A stretch of 53,815 nt of DNA from JAYODW01 sp038116745 (GCA_038116745.1 JAYODW010000035.1:1-53815); one strand, 5' to 3'. Positions 25,310 through 34,637 are shown, counted from the stretch's first letter. The notes: a model not told the origin generated them from the letters alone. Program-made: numbers and translations.

Positions 25310-26695
25310 CTACAAGGCGTCGACGTTCTCGAGATTCAGATCTCTGACAACTTCGGAATTTTCAAGAGAGACCGCGCCCGTCTGATCGCCGTTCGCGATG
25401 AGCTCAAGATCCTTGCCCACGAGGGAATTTGTAATCCGGAAGCGCAGCTGGCCCGCATCGTCTTCCTCGCCCTCAATATTCTTCTTGGTCTCGGTAGACT
25501 GGATGACGGCCTCCGCATCGCCAGCACCCGTCTCGGTTATCTTCAGGTCGTCACCGATATAGGCGTTGGTGACAGACACCGAAATGTCGCCGCCATCTTC
25601 CTCCTCCAGCTGCACTTCGCTCTCTACGTCGATGTTGGCGATGCGCACCGCGACACTACCCGCACCCTCTTCAGAGACTTTGACCACGTCACCGACATTG
25701 TCGTGCTCGTCAAGGTTCACGATGTCGATATCCGCACCACCCTCGCCTTCTGTGTCGAAATCGAGACCTTCGTCGTAGCTGCCAACGATGCTGACGTTGT
25801 TCACGCTGCCGCGCATCCACCCATCGTCAGCCTCATCAATATCAAACGCGTCATCAACGTCAGCCTCGCCGTCATCGTTGCAGCTTGGATCGCGCTCAAA
25901 AATCCCCTCAAGCGTCAGCCCATTGAAATCCTCTGAACAGTACGCGCCGATGTCGACAAAACTGACGTTGCGCACATTGAACTCAACATCTCCTGCACCG
26001 GCCTCGTCGAGCTCAATGCCATCACCGCCTGCGTTAAGAAATTCCGAGTTCGTCGCGCTCAGGATGACCGAACCTGCGCCGCGCTCGTCGACGCGAACCC
26101 CGTCTCCATCCTGTTTACCAAATCCCACGCCATCCACGAGAACACCGTTCATTCGCAGCATGATCGACGCGTCCGAACCCTCGCCATCACCAGAATTGCC
26201 GTTGCCGCAGTCGTCACTCGTGCAGTCACGCACATAAATGCCATGGTTGCCGACGTCCTGAACCTTCAGGTTATTCAGCGTCACGCCGACCATGCCGGTA
26301 GCAGCCGGGTCGAGCACGATCTCAAGTCCCTTGCCAGCGGACTTATCGCTGAGCTGCTGATTGATGTCGTATCCACCCGGACCGGCAAGCGTGTGGTCCT
26401 TTACCGTGACCTCGTCGGCGCCGATAACCTGCAGCAGGGTGCCGTGGAAGTCGCTGTCGGCACTGATGGTGCTCCCATTACCGTTGATGCGCAGCGCGCC
26501 CGCGCCGTCGAAGACCAGGGTTTCGTCGATCACGATCTCCGATCCTTTGCGGAGAGTGATCTGGCTGTTGCCGTCTGCAAGCGCAGCGGCCAACTCGTCC
26601 GCGTTGCTGATCTCGAGTGCAGCGGCGGCCTGGACGCCGAGAGCCAGTGCGATGCTGCTGGCCAGTAGAAGCGGTTTTAACTGTTTTCTGATCAC
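25310..26695 (-). CDS. Secreted acidic right-handed beta-helix repeat protein
   Basis: 461 residues from a GTG at 26695 that has CAGGAG eight bases upstream; the longer frame to 26857 is rejected. A signal peptide is clear (VIRKQLKPLLLASSIALAL, with cleavage near residues 24-26), so the product is exported. The mature part is very acidic and built of repeating strands: early turns contain DGDGVRVDERGAG- and GGDGIELDEAGAG-like units, and the C-terminal 120 residues show about 23-residue repeats with (E/D)xGAG-type turns. This fits a right-handed parallel beta helix. No enzyme active site was recognised, so a sugar, mineral or surface ligand role is open. Two Cys pairs are near CTSDDC and further on. 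PHO-box-like repeats lie upstream. Confidence 0.72.
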   Translation of the reverse strand: MIRKQLKPLLLASSIALALGVQAAAALEISNADELAAALADGNSQITLRKGSEIVIDETLVFDGAGALRINGNGSTISADSDFHGTLLQVIGADEVTVKDHTLAGPGGYDINQQLSDKSAGKGLEIVLDPAATGMVGVTLNNLKVQDVGNHGIYVRDCTSDDCGNGNSGDGEGSDASIMLRMNGVLVDGVGFGKQDGDGVRVDERGAGSVILSATNSEFLNAGGDGIELDEAGAGDVEFNVRNVSFVDIGAYCSEDFNGLTLEGIFERDPSCNDDGEADVDDAFDIDEADDGWMRGSVNNVSIVGSYDEGLDFDTEGEGGADIDIVNLDEHDNVGDVVKVSEEGAGSVAVRIANIDVESEVQLEEEDGGDISVSVTNAYIGDDLKITETGAGDAEAVIQSTETKKNIEGEEDDAGQLRFRITNSLVGKDLELIANGDQTGAVSLENSEVVRDLNLENVDAL

Positions 26696-27004
26696 GCGTG
26701 ATGCTCCTGTAAGGATTGATTTCGCTCCGAGGAGCGACAGGAACAAGGCACGTGATGTGACTGCGCACCGTCGCTTTCGAATCGAGGGGCAGGCTAAGAG
26801 CGGAGTGTGATCGCGAAATGACGAACAGATGACCGAGAGATGACAACTACGCGGCACGTTAAGCCGCCACAGGGCATCGCTTAACGGTCGTGCGTTGTCT
26901 TACAGCGGTCGACCCGGCCGCGGATCCGGCTCAGGGGCTTGTGGACGGCACGCTTCGTGCCGGAGGCACAGCCAAGCGGGCACGCCGTCGAGACGGCGCT
27001 AGCC
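26696..27004. other. Intergenic region upstream of the beta-helix gene
   Basis: 309 bp without a gene. From the beta-helix start outward it holds a perfect 7-bp hairpin in the leader (26722-26737, TCGCTCC/GGAGCGA), the PHO-box-like array (26807-26846), and two more hairpins beyond the dehydrogenase stop: one centred near 26952 (CGGCACG/CGTGCCG) and one at 26983-26998 (CGCCGTC/GACGGCG). The last two may end the dehydrogenase transcript, though neither has a T-run. Confidence 0.55.
26807..26846 (-). promoter_or_regulatory. PHO-box-like array of direct repeats
   Basis: Minus strand 7-mers TTGTCAT, CGGTCAT, TCGTCAT and CGATCAC, each separated by four bases (11-bp period; plus strand 26840-26846, 26829-26835, 26818-26824, 26807-26813). 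The PhoB half-site consensus is CTGTCAT with the same spacing. The first two units differ from it at one base each, the third at two and the fourth at three. It lies about 110-150 bp before the beta-helix start. Another OmpR/PhoB-family regulator would also fit. Confidence 0.55.
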
Positions 27005-27736
27005 CTAGAACGTCCAGTTTTCCGTGTAGGGTCGCAGCTCGACTTCGTTGCTCCAGGCAGATCGCGGCTGCTGATGCACCCACCAGTAGCTTTCGGCGAC
27101 ATCGTCACAGTTGGCGGTGACCTCCGGATCAAAGCGCTCGCCGAGCCATTCACGCACCATGGGGACGTCGAGCGTGCAATCAAGCCGCACGTGCGCCACG
27201 TGGACACCGTGCTGCGCGTAGGCTTTGGCCAGGCTCTGGGCCAGGGCGCGCAGACCGAACTTGCCGATGGCGTAGAGCGGATTAGTGCCCGAACCACGCA
27301 GCGCGGCGGTCGCGCTGGAATAGATCACGCTGCCCTGACCACGTTCGATCATGGCTGGCATCACGGCCTTGGCCGCAGCAAAGGCGCCGACAACCTCCAG
27401 CCGATAGATTTCCTCGAGCTCCGCATAGCTCATTTCAAGCGGTGCCCGCAGGGTGTAGCCACCCCGGGCGTTGTAGATAAGGACGTCGATGGGCGCGCCC
27501 GCGGCCGCAATGTTCGACAGCTGCGCATTAAGCCCTTCCGCGTCCTCTGCGTCCGCCGGATAGTAGGCATGCTCAAGCTGCGGTGCCACCTCACGGGCAG
27601 AGGCAAGCGCAGCGGCGCTGCCCGCTGCCGAACGCGACAGCAGGGCGAGGCGGTAACCACCGCGAGCAAAGCGGGCGGCCAGGGCACGGCCAAGACCGTC
27701 GCCGGCACCAACGATTGCGCAGATCCCATGACTCAT
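27005..27736 (-). CDS. Short-chain dehydrogenase/reductase
   Basis: 243-residue SDR oxidoreductase. The cofactor motif is GAGDGLGRALA near residues 10-20. The catalytic Tyr and Lys are in YAIGKFG, and a Ser is in YSSATAALRG. The usual NNAG motif is changed to NARGG. The start has GAGGGG upstream. The substrate cannot be told. It is encoded 108 nt after the formamidase-family gene on the same strand, and the two may form a small catabolic operon inside the flagellar locus. Confidence 0.88.
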   Translation of the reverse strand: MSHGICAIVGAGDGLGRALAARFARGGYRLALLSRSAAGSAAALASAREVAPQLEHAYYPADAEDAEGLNAQLSNIAAAGAPIDVLIYNARGGYTLRAPLEMSYAELEEIYRLEVVGAFAAAKAVMPAMIERGQGSVIYSSATAALRGSGTNPLYAIGKFGLRALAQSLAKAYAQHGVHVAHVRLDCTLDVPMVREWLGERFDPEVTANCDDVAESYWWVHQQPRSAWSNEVELRPYTENWTF

Positions 27737-27844
27737 CGTGTATTCCCCTCTTCAGCTTCTTGATGGCGCGCCTGCGCGCTTCGATTTTTCGCCGCGCGGT
27801 CGGCAGGCCCCTGCCCGTCGCAGCCCAACTCTCCCTCGTGCAAC

Positions 27845-28948
27845 TCAGTCGAAGATGGCTTCAGGCAGCATCGCGGAAACCACGTAATTGGGGACGTCGA
27901 CCACGTTCCCGATGCGAAGATCAGCCGCCACGCTACAGATGACATAGGCCTGTTCGCGGGTGTAGCCCCGCTCGCCCAACAGCTCCATCATGTTCAGCAC
28001 CGCATTCTGAGCTGCCAGCAGCAGGTTGTCGTTCTCCTGCTCACCCTGCGCATTGATCGGCAGCCCCATCACGCCCAGAAAACGATTTTCCAGTGAGCTC
28101 TGCACCTGCCCCAGGTAGCTATCGTGACTGAACACAGGCGCACGGAAACTGCGTCGCGCGGCCAGTCCCTTGTGCAGCCTGAAGCGCAGCACCACGCTCG
28201 CGCCCATCTCGATAGCGGTTACGCACACTTCACCATCACCCTGCGCAAAATGGCCGTCTCCGAGGGAAAACAAAGCCCCCTCTACAAACACCGGCAGCAT
28301 CAGCCGGGCGCCACGCGTAAGGTGTTTGACGTCAAAATTGCCCCCGTTCTCGCGGGGCGGCACCGTACGCAGACCGTGCAACCCGCAGGCACCTCCCGGC
28401 ACCGCGCCTGCAGGATCCGGCGGCAGCGCGAGACCACCCCGCTCAATAAGGCGCTGCTCGCGCCCACGCCAGGTGTCCAGCTCGAGCGCTGAGGGCGCGA
28501 CCCCCGCTATGCCCATGAACGGAGCACCCGGAATGCGCACTCCGGGCAGTTCGGTCGACGTCGCCCAGCCGTCACTGAGCTGCCAGTGGACCAGATACGG
28601 CTCGACCATAACCTCTCGCAACAAGCCCAACCCGGGCACGATCGCGGTCACGCCGTACGACTCCGGCGTAATGTCGAGATATTCGACTTCCAACAAATCG
28701 CCGGGCTCCGCACCTTTGACATAAACAGGGCCAGTCATGGGATGTACCCGGCCAGTCTCCAGCGTCTCCAGGGCGGCAATCGTGTCGCCTGCCTGGATCT
28801 GTCCATCGAGGGAATCGAGAGTTTCCATGAGGAGCTCTTCGCCGGGTGCGACCTCGACCACCGGCAGGATCTCCGGATGAAAACGGTTGTGCCCCACATG
28901 AGGCTGGGCGGACAACGGTTGACTGCGATCTATACGGATCTCCTGCAT
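27845..28948 (-). CDS. Acetamidase/formamidase family hydrolase
   Basis: 367 residues from ATG 28948 (a GTG one codon earlier is an alternative). Family hallmarks are clear: HPMTGPVYVKGAEPGDLLEV near residue 75, then NGGNFDVKHL, then LPVFVEGALFSLGDGHFAQG followed by DGEV. Such enzymes hydrolyse short amides to ammonia and the acid, and the exact substrate cannot be predicted. It precedes the dehydrogenase gene and lies 121 nt downstream of fliJ, so it interrupts the fliJ-fliK junction found in related loci. Confidence 0.9.
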   Translation of the reverse strand: MQEIRIDRSQPLSAQPHVGHNRFHPEILPVVEVAPGEELLMETLDSLDGQIQAGDTIAALETLETGRVHPMTGPVYVKGAEPGDLLEVEYLDITPESYGVTAIVPGLGLLREVMVEPYLVHWQLSDGWATSTELPGVRIPGAPFMGIAGVAPSALELDTWRGREQRLIERGGLALPPDPAGAVPGGACGLHGLRTVPPRENGGNFDVKHLTRGARLMLPVFVEGALFSLGDGHFAQGDGEVCVTAIEMGASVVLRFRLHKGLAARRSFRAPVFSHDSYLGQVQSSLENRFLGVMGLPINAQGEQENDNLLLAAQNAVLNMMELLGERGYTREQAYVICSVAADLRIGNVVDVPNYVVSAMLPEAIFD

Positions 28949-29072
28949 CACACTCTCCAGCGCCGATTTCGGGCACGAGCTGATTCGAATGACTGAGTTT
29001 ACTGTATCGACTTGAGGGCGCCCGGGACTGTCGGTTACGGCGTCCTCGCTTCGTTAAGACCAACGCGCCGTG

Positions 29073-29501
29073 TTACTCACTCTCGGGGCGCACCCGATCA
29101 TCTGCCTCTCGCTGCTCGCGTGCCTGCTCGACGTGCAGCTCCGCGCGCTGCTCGCGGGTCAGGATGCGATTCAGGGCGCCGGTGCGGCGGTGCTCTTTGT
29201 GCCAGCGGGCGACGTCCTGACGATGCTGGCTCTCTGCGCGCTCTGCCCGCGTCTGCAGCGCACTGATGGTCTGTTCGAGCTGAGCGACAAAGCGCCTGAG
29301 TTCGCGTGCCTCAGCGGCGCTGATACTGGTACCCGCGGTATGCATCGAGGCCATGTACTCGCGCTGGTACCCGCGGAACTGCTCAAGCTGCTGCTGGTTC
29401 TGCTCAAGCGCACGCCGGGAGTTCGCCACCTGCATCGAGGCGCGCCGCGTCGCGGCATCCGCCAGCGCAACAATGCGCTGCATACGCCGCGCTCGACTCA
29501 T
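29073..29501 (-). CDS. fliJ: Flagellar export chaperone/coiled-coil protein FliJ
   Basis: 142-residue, almost wholly coiled-coil protein that works with the export ATPase. No motif beyond long charged helices is expected in this family. Identity rests on coiled-coil character, length and the 4-nt overlap with fliI upstream. It is the last gene of the fliEFGHIJ group; the next gene (formamidase family) starts 124 nt later. Confidence 0.88.
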   Translation of the reverse strand: MSRARRMQRIVALADAATRRASMQVANSRRALEQNQQQLEQFRGYQREYMASMHTAGTSISAAEARELRRFVAQLEQTISALQTRAERAESQHRQDVARWHKEHRRTGALNRILTREQRAELHVEQAREQREADDRVRPESE

Positions 29502-30877
29502 GTGCGGGCGTCAGCCTCCGCGGGCGCCACCACGTCCTGAAGTCCGGCAACCGCCTGACCGAAATCGACTGCCTCGTTCATACCCTGTGCGAGGAAGCGC
29601 TCCATCGCAGGGCGCAGCGCAACCGCGCGATCCAGCTCCGGGTTAGCCCCGCGCTGGTAGGCGCCGACGTTGAACAGATCCACGTTCTGCTCATAGAGCG
29701 AGTAGTAGCGCCGCAGGGTCTTTGCGCTCTGTAGCTGCTCTGTACTGGTGACCTGCGGCATGACCCGGGAAATCGACGCCTCGACGTCGATCGCCGGATA
29801 CTGACCCCGCTCCGCAAGCTGTCGTGAAAGCACGATATGGCCATCGAGAATCGCACGCGCCGCGTCCGCCACCGGGTCGTTCGGGTCATCAGCTTCAGTC
29901 AGCACAGTGTAGAACGCGGTGATTGAACCGTGGCCGTTTCTGCCCATGCCGGCGCGCTCCACCAGTTGCGGGATCCGCGCGAAGACCGACGGCGGATAGC
30001 CACGGGTCGCGGCGGGTTCGCCAATGGTAAGAGCGATTTCACGGTGCGCCTGGGCATAGCGCGTGAGGGAGTCCATCAGGAGCAGGACATGCTGCCCCTG
30101 GTCGCGAAAATACTCCGCAATACTGGTAGCCATCGCCGCACCATGCATGCGCATCAGCGGCGGGTTGTCGGCCGGCGTCGCCACCACCACGGCGCGCGCC
30201 AGCCCGGCCTCGCCGAGGATCTGATCGATGAATTCCTTGACCTCGCGACCGCGTTCGCCAACCAGGCCGACAACGATTACATCGGCGTCGGTGAAACGGG
30301 TCATCATGCCGAGCAGGACGCTCTTGCCCACGCCGCTGGGTGCAAACAGGCCCAGGCGCTGACCGCGGCCGACGCTGAACAGGGCATTAATCGCACGCAC
30401 GCCAACATCGAGCGGACGATCGATCGCCCCGCGCTCGAGCGGATTGATCGACTCGCCGTAAAGCGGTTTGTGGGCATCCAGACGTAGAGGACCCAGAGCG
30501 TCAAGCGGCCGTCCGGCGCCGTCGATGACGCGCCCGAGCAGGTGCTCACCAACCGGCACGTCGCCGCTGCCGCCAATAGGCACGACCCGGGCATTCGGCG
30601 ACAGCCCGCGCGGCGTCCCCGACGGCATGAGAAAAACCCGCTCGCCGGCAAAACCGACCACTTCGGCATCCACTTCGCTGCCGTTCGCGCTGATAACCCG
30701 GCAGCGCTCGCCGATCGCCGCCTGGCAGCCAGTCGCCTCAAGCGTGAGTCCGACCATGCGGGACAGCCTGCCTTCGACCAGAATTGGCAAAGGCTCTCTG
30801 AGTCGCTCGCCAAACAGATCCAGTCCCCGGCGCCAGTTCGCCGCGGCCTGCTCGCGCGGACGGACAGTGATACTCAT
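29498..30877 (-). CDS. fliI: Flagellar export ATPase FliI
   Basis: 459-residue hexameric ATPase that energises flagellar protein export. Walker A is in LFAPSGVGKSVLLGMM and Walker B in HVLLLMDSLTRYAQAHREI. The F1-like signature near GYPPSVFARIPQLVERAG is also clear. Its start overlaps the fliH stop and its stop overlaps the fliJ start, both by 4 nt. Confidence 0.97.
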   Translation of the reverse strand: MSITVRPREQAAANWRRGLDLFGERLREPLPILVEGRLSRMVGLTLEATGCQAAIGERCRVISANGSEVDAEVVGFAGERVFLMPSGTPRGLSPNARVVPIGGSGDVPVGEHLLGRVIDGAGRPLDALGPLRLDAHKPLYGESINPLERGAIDRPLDVGVRAINALFSVGRGQRLGLFAPSGVGKSVLLGMMTRFTDADVIVVGLVGERGREVKEFIDQILGEAGLARAVVVATPADNPPLMRMHGAAMATSIAEYFRDQGQHVLLLMDSLTRYAQAHREIALTIGEPAATRGYPPSVFARIPQLVERAGMGRNGHGSITAFYTVLTEADDPNDPVADAARAILDGHIVLSRQLAERGQYPAIDVEASISRVMPQVTSTEQLQSAKTLRRYYSLYEQNVDLFNVGAYQRGANPELDRAVALRPAMERFLAQGMNEAVDFGQAVAGLQDVVAPAEADART

Positions 30878-31527
30878 GACGCCGGCTCGTCTTCCTGACG
30901 CTCACCACCGAACATCTGCGCGGCAACGGCGGCCAGACGGGATTCCAGCGTCGCATCAATACGTGAGGACTCGCTTTCGATGCGCAGACCGCCGCGGCTG
31001 ATCAGCGGGTCTGCTTCCAGACGCCAGCCGCCGTTCTCAGCGCCCGCCGTCATCGCGGCGCGCACGATGTCGAGATCTTCCGGATGAAGATGAATGGCGA
31101 CCATGCGGCTGGATATAGGCAACTGCTTCAAGGTTTCGCGCACGACGGCCACGATCTCACCGGGTGCGGTGTGCAGCTCGCGGCGGACCAGATGACGGGC
31201 GATAAGCATGACCAGCTCGCCCATATGGTCGACGACCTCGTCATCCAGTGCTTCCAGCGGGCGGGTGAGCTGCGTGAGGAGGCTGTCGAGCGCCTCTGTG
31301 CGGCGTCTGAGCTCACCCGCGGCACGCTTCTGTCCCTCGGCAAAGCCATCCCGGAGCCCGTTCGCATGTCCTTCGGCATACGCCTGTCGGTGGATCTCTT
31401 CGACTTCCCGCGCGGTCGGCATGCTGCCGCCCTGCACGTGCCCCACGATCGCCCCCTCGACACGCGGAAACTCGAAACGCTCTACGGCGTCGCTCGCTGC
31501 GGGATGTAAAACATGGCTCACGTTCAT
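30874..31527 (-). CDS. fliH: Flagellar export regulator FliH
   Basis: 217-residue stator-like partner of FliI. The middle contains glycine-spaced helix repeats (EGHANGLRDGFAEGQKRA), typical of FliH, and the C-terminal half is the FliI-binding region with MLIARHLVRRELHT and LHPEDLDIV. It lies 16 nt after fliG and overlaps fliI by 4 nt. Confidence 0.93.
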   Translation of the reverse strand: MNVSHVLHPAASDAVERFEFPRVEGAIVGHVQGGSMPTAREVEEIHRQAYAEGHANGLRDGFAEGQKRAAGELRRRTEALDSLLTQLTRPLEALDDEVVDHMGELVMLIARHLVRRELHTAPGEIVAVVRETLKQLPISSRMVAIHLHPEDLDIVRAAMTAGAENGGWRLEADPLISRGGLRIESESSRIDATLESRLAAVAAQMFGGERQEDEPAS

Positions 31528-31543
31528 CAGGGTACGACCGGCA

Positions 31544-32560
31544 TCAGATCATCGCTTCCGCGCCACCGCCGCCCAGCGCTATCGTGCCTTCATCGGCCAT
31601 ACGCTTGGCGATGGCCAGTATTTCTTTCTGCGCCGTTTCCACATCCGAGACCTTGACCGGTCCCTTGGCTTCGAGGTCCTCACGCAGCATTTCTGCGGCG
31701 CGCTGGGACATGTTGTTGAAAATCTTGGTCTGGATAGCGTCGTCGGTACCCTTGAGCGCGAGCACCAGGTTGTCGGTCGACACTTCGCGCAGAAGAGCCT
31801 GCACACCGCGATCGTCTATTTCGACGATATTCTCGAACGTGAACATGAGGTCCTGGATTCTCTCGGCCAAGTCGGCATCGACTTCGGTGATCTGCTCGTT
31901 GACCTTGACCTCCACCGCACGGTCGAGAAAGTTGATGATGTCCGCCGCGCACTTGATGCCGCCCATCGAGGACTGCTGGCCACCCGCGCCACCACGCAGC
32001 TGCTGCTCGAGAATATCGTTCAGCTCTTTCATCGCAGCTGGCTGGATCCCGTCCATCGTCGCGATGCGCATAAGCAGGTCGGCCCGCGTGTTTTCCGGCA
32101 GCAGCTGCAGGACGGACGCCGCCTGATCGCTGTCGAGGTAACTCAGCACAATCGCAATGATCTGAGGATGCTCAAACCGGATGAGCTCGACGATGGCGCG
32201 CGCGTCCATCCACTTCAGGGACTCAAGCCCCTTAGTGTTTCCGCCCAGGAGGATGCGGTCGATCATGGTGCCCGCCTTGTCCTCGCCGAGCGCGTTGGTC
32301 AGCACTGAGCGAATGTAATCGTCGGTGCCAATCCCGATCCCGGTGTGCTGACGCACGGCCTGGGAGAAATCCTCGATCGCCGTTTCAACGTTGGTCGGAG
32401 AGACCACTTCCAGCGCAGACATGGCGACGCCAATCTTCTGCACTTCCCTTGGCCCGAGATGCTTCATGACCTCTGAGGCAGCATCTTCACCAATCGCCAT
32501 GAGGAAAACCGCCGCCTTCTGCGCGCCGTTGAGGTTGGTTAATGCTCCGGGTTCTGCCAC
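31544..32560 (-). CDS. fliG: Flagellar motor switch protein FliG
   Basis: 338-residue C-ring protein that converts stator force into torque and sets direction. Recognisable parts are AAVFLMAIGEDAASEVMKHL at the N-terminus, the middle-domain EHPQIIAIVLSYL block, and the C-terminal torque domain with FENIVEIDDRGVQALLREV, including the charged residues that contact the stator. It follows fliF by 27 nt. Confidence 0.97.
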   Translation of the reverse strand: MAEPGALTNLNGAQKAAVFLMAIGEDAASEVMKHLGPREVQKIGVAMSALEVVSPTNVETAIEDFSQAVRQHTGIGIGTDDYIRSVLTNALGEDKAGTMIDRILLGGNTKGLESLKWMDARAIVELIRFEHPQIIAIVLSYLDSDQAASVLQLLPENTRADLLMRIATMDGIQPAAMKELNDILEQQLRGGAGGQQSSMGGIKCAADIINFLDRAVEVKVNEQITEVDADLAERIQDLMFTFENIVEIDDRGVQALLREVSTDNLVLALKGTDDAIQTKIFNNMSQRAAEMLREDLEAKGPVKVSDVETAQKEILAIAKRMADEGTIALGGGGAEAMI

Positions 32561-32587
32561 AGCTGCTTCTCCAAAGGGGATGGGTTA

Positions 32588-34276
32588 TCAGTTACCCGCA
32601 ACCCAGCCGCGGATTACCTGTGCCGCGACTTTCGGTTCCTGGGCAACGAACTGTTTCACCTGCCCGAGGTCCGGACTCACCTCGGACGCCAAAGACAGCG
32701 GGGCACCGCCGGCCTGTTGCCCTGGAGGCAGAGCGGCCTGTCCTGCACCGGGGAGCTGCGGCGTCTCACCGTCAGCGCCGCCAGCCCGGGTGCTCGTCGT
32801 GTACTGCACCGGACGGGTCATCAGGTTTCTCACGGTCGGCCGGATGATGCCGAAAAGAATGAACAGCGCGAACAGGCCGCCCAGCGCCTGCTTCGCCACG
32901 CTCCACACCCAAGGCTGCTCCCAGATGGGAGGCTCGGGTAGCGGTTCAGGCGTCGCCGGGGCCAGGAACTCAGCCGGCGTGACGCTGACCGAGTCACCGC
33001 GGGCTGCGTTAAAACCGATAGCCTCTTTGACCAGGTTCTCCATACGTTCAATTTCAGCGGGACTCAGACCACCGGTAGCGGCGGTCTCGCCTTCACCTGC
33101 TTCGCCCTCAGCGTCCGCGGGCGCAGTACCGGCCCGCTCGCGCACCACCACAGCAACCGATAGTCGCCGGATAGTGCCGACGGAACCGCGCGTATGGCTG
33201 ATAGTGCGGTCGAGCTCGTAGTTACGCGTGGTCTGGCTGCGGCGGTTGGACGCCGCGGTGACCTGGTTCTCCAGCGGCAGGCCATCCGGGCCGTACTGCA
33301 CTTCAGGCGGCACCTCCGGTGCCGTGGCGACACCGGGCGGCTCGTTGCTCAGCGCGCCAGGGACCCCGCCCGGACCGGAGCCGGCCGGCCGTTCTTCTTC
33401 CAGCAGACTTTCGCTGCGCACCGACGGCAGATCCGGGTTGAAGCGCTCTTCGGTGTGCTCAGTCGCGGTGAAATCGAGGTCGGCAGTGACCTGAGCGCGA
33501 ACGCCATCGGGTCCCACCAGGGGCATCAGGATCGCTTCCACCCGCTCGATATAGGCCTGCTCCAGGCGCTGGGTGTACTCAAAACGCTGAGCGGAAACGA
33601 CCAGCTCGTCGTTACCCACCCGGTTGTCCGTCAGCAGGTTGCCGTTCTGATCGATAACCGTGACGTCATCCGGCGACAGGGACGGCACGCTGGCTGAAAC
33701 CAGATGCACAATGGCCGCGACCTGATGCGCCTCCAGCCGGCGCCCGTTGTAGAGATCGACAATGACCGAAGCCGTGGGATCGCGTCGCGAACGGCTGAAG
33801 GCCGTCTGCTTGGGCATGGCCAGATGCACGCGGGCGGAACGCACATTGTTCACCCGGGAAATCGAGCGGGACAGCTCGCCCTCGATGGCGCGCTGGTAGC
33901 GCGCCTGCTCAATGAACTGACTGGTGCCGAAACCCTGCTCCTGCTCGAGCATTTCAAAGCCCATGCCGGCGCTGCGCGGTAATCCGGCACCGGCGAGTTT
34001 GAGGCGGGCGTCGTGCACTTTGTCCGCCGCCACCAGGATCGCGCCGCTGCCGGTATCCATGCGATAGGGGATCTCGTTGGACTGCAGAGCGTCGACGACC
34101 TGCGACAGGTCGCGCTCGGTCAGATCGGTGTAGAGCACCGCGTAGTCCGGGGTACGGGCCCACAGGACGACATACAGACCCAGCGCGACGCTCGCGGCCA
34201 CGGCAACCAGCACGCCGGCCTGACGGGCCAGCATGAGTGCGGTGAACTGGGGGGTGGCTGCGACAGCTTCGGCCAT
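32588..34276 (-). CDS. fliF: Flagellar MS-ring protein FliF
   Basis: 562-residue protein that forms the membrane MS ring, the base for rotor assembly. It has two membrane helices (about 21-42 and near 460-480) flanking a large periplasmic part. Typical segments are YAVLYTDLTERDLSQVVDAL and RVHLAMPKQTAFSRSRRDPTA (here with normal spacing). The C-terminal tail that binds FliG is present. It follows fliE by 34 nt. Confidence 0.97.
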   Translation of the reverse strand: MAEAVAATPQFTALMLARQAGVLVAVAASVALGLYVVLWARTPDYAVLYTDLTERDLSQVVDALQSNEIPYRMDTGSGAILVAADKVHDARLKLAGAGLPRSAGMGFEMLEQEQGFGTSQFIEQARYQRAIEGELSRSISRVNNVRSARVHLAMPKQTAFSRSRRDPTASVIVDLYNGRRLEAHQVAAIVHLVSASVPSLSPDDVTVIDQNGNLLTDNRVGNDELVVSAQRFEYTQRLEQAYIERVEAILMPLVGPDGVRAQVTADLDFTATEHTEERFNPDLPSVRSESLLEEERPAGSGPGGVPGALSNEPPGVATAPEVPPEVQYGPDGLPLENQVTAASNRRSQTTRNYELDRTISHTRGSVGTIRRLSVAVVVRERAGTAPADAEGEAGEGETAATGGLSPAEIERMENLVKEAIGFNAARGDSVSVTPAEFLAPATPEPLPEPPIWEQPWVWSVAKQALGGLFALFILFGIIRPTVRNLMTRPVQYTTSTRAGGADGETPQLPGAGQAALPPGQQAGGAPLSLASEVSPDLGQVKQFVAQEPKVAAQVIRGWVAGN

Positions 34277-34310
34277 GGTCGTTCTCGCTCTAAGAAATCG
34301 GTGCCATCAC

Positions 34311-34637
34311 TCAGATGGGCATGTTCATGATGTCCTGGTAGGCCGAGACCAGGCGGTTCCGCACCTGGGTTGCAGCCTGGAAGGACACGTTGGCTTTCTG
34401 AATCGCCACCATCACCTGGGCGATGTCGACCCCCGGCTCACCGCGCTCGAAACGGGTCGACAGGTCGCCCGCTGTCTGCTGCACAGTATTCACCTGGTCC
34501 AGCGCGCCGCGCAGGGCAGAAACAAAATCCGTTGCGTTGCTTGCCCGATTCACCGGCGTCTCGACGCCGCCGGCCTGTGAGGCCAGAGCGCGCATGCGCG
34601 CCAGAATGGTGTCCGCGTTGATTGAGTCGATTGCCAT
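34311..34637 (-). CDS. fliE: Flagellar hook-basal body protein FliE
   Basis: 108 residues from ATG 34637, which follows a strong AAGGAG site; the longer frame to 34757 only extends into fleR. FliE joins the MS ring to the rod. The C-terminal segment (AQVMVAIQKANVSFQAATQVR then LVSAYQDIMNMPI, written as two parts) is diagnostic. First gene of fliEFGHIJ. No promoter was recognised in the 28-nt gap after fleR, so any promoter would lie inside fleR. Confidence 0.95.
   Translation of the reverse strand: MAIDSINADTILARMRALASQAGGVETPVNRASNATDFVSALRGALDQVNTVQQTAGDLSTRFERGEPGVDIAQVMVAIQKANVSFQAATQVRNRLVSAYQDIMNMPI

Noticed and set aside
34277..34310. A sigma54 site before fliF (TGGCACCGATT)
   Set aside because: The -24 half is good but no GC follows at the -12 position.
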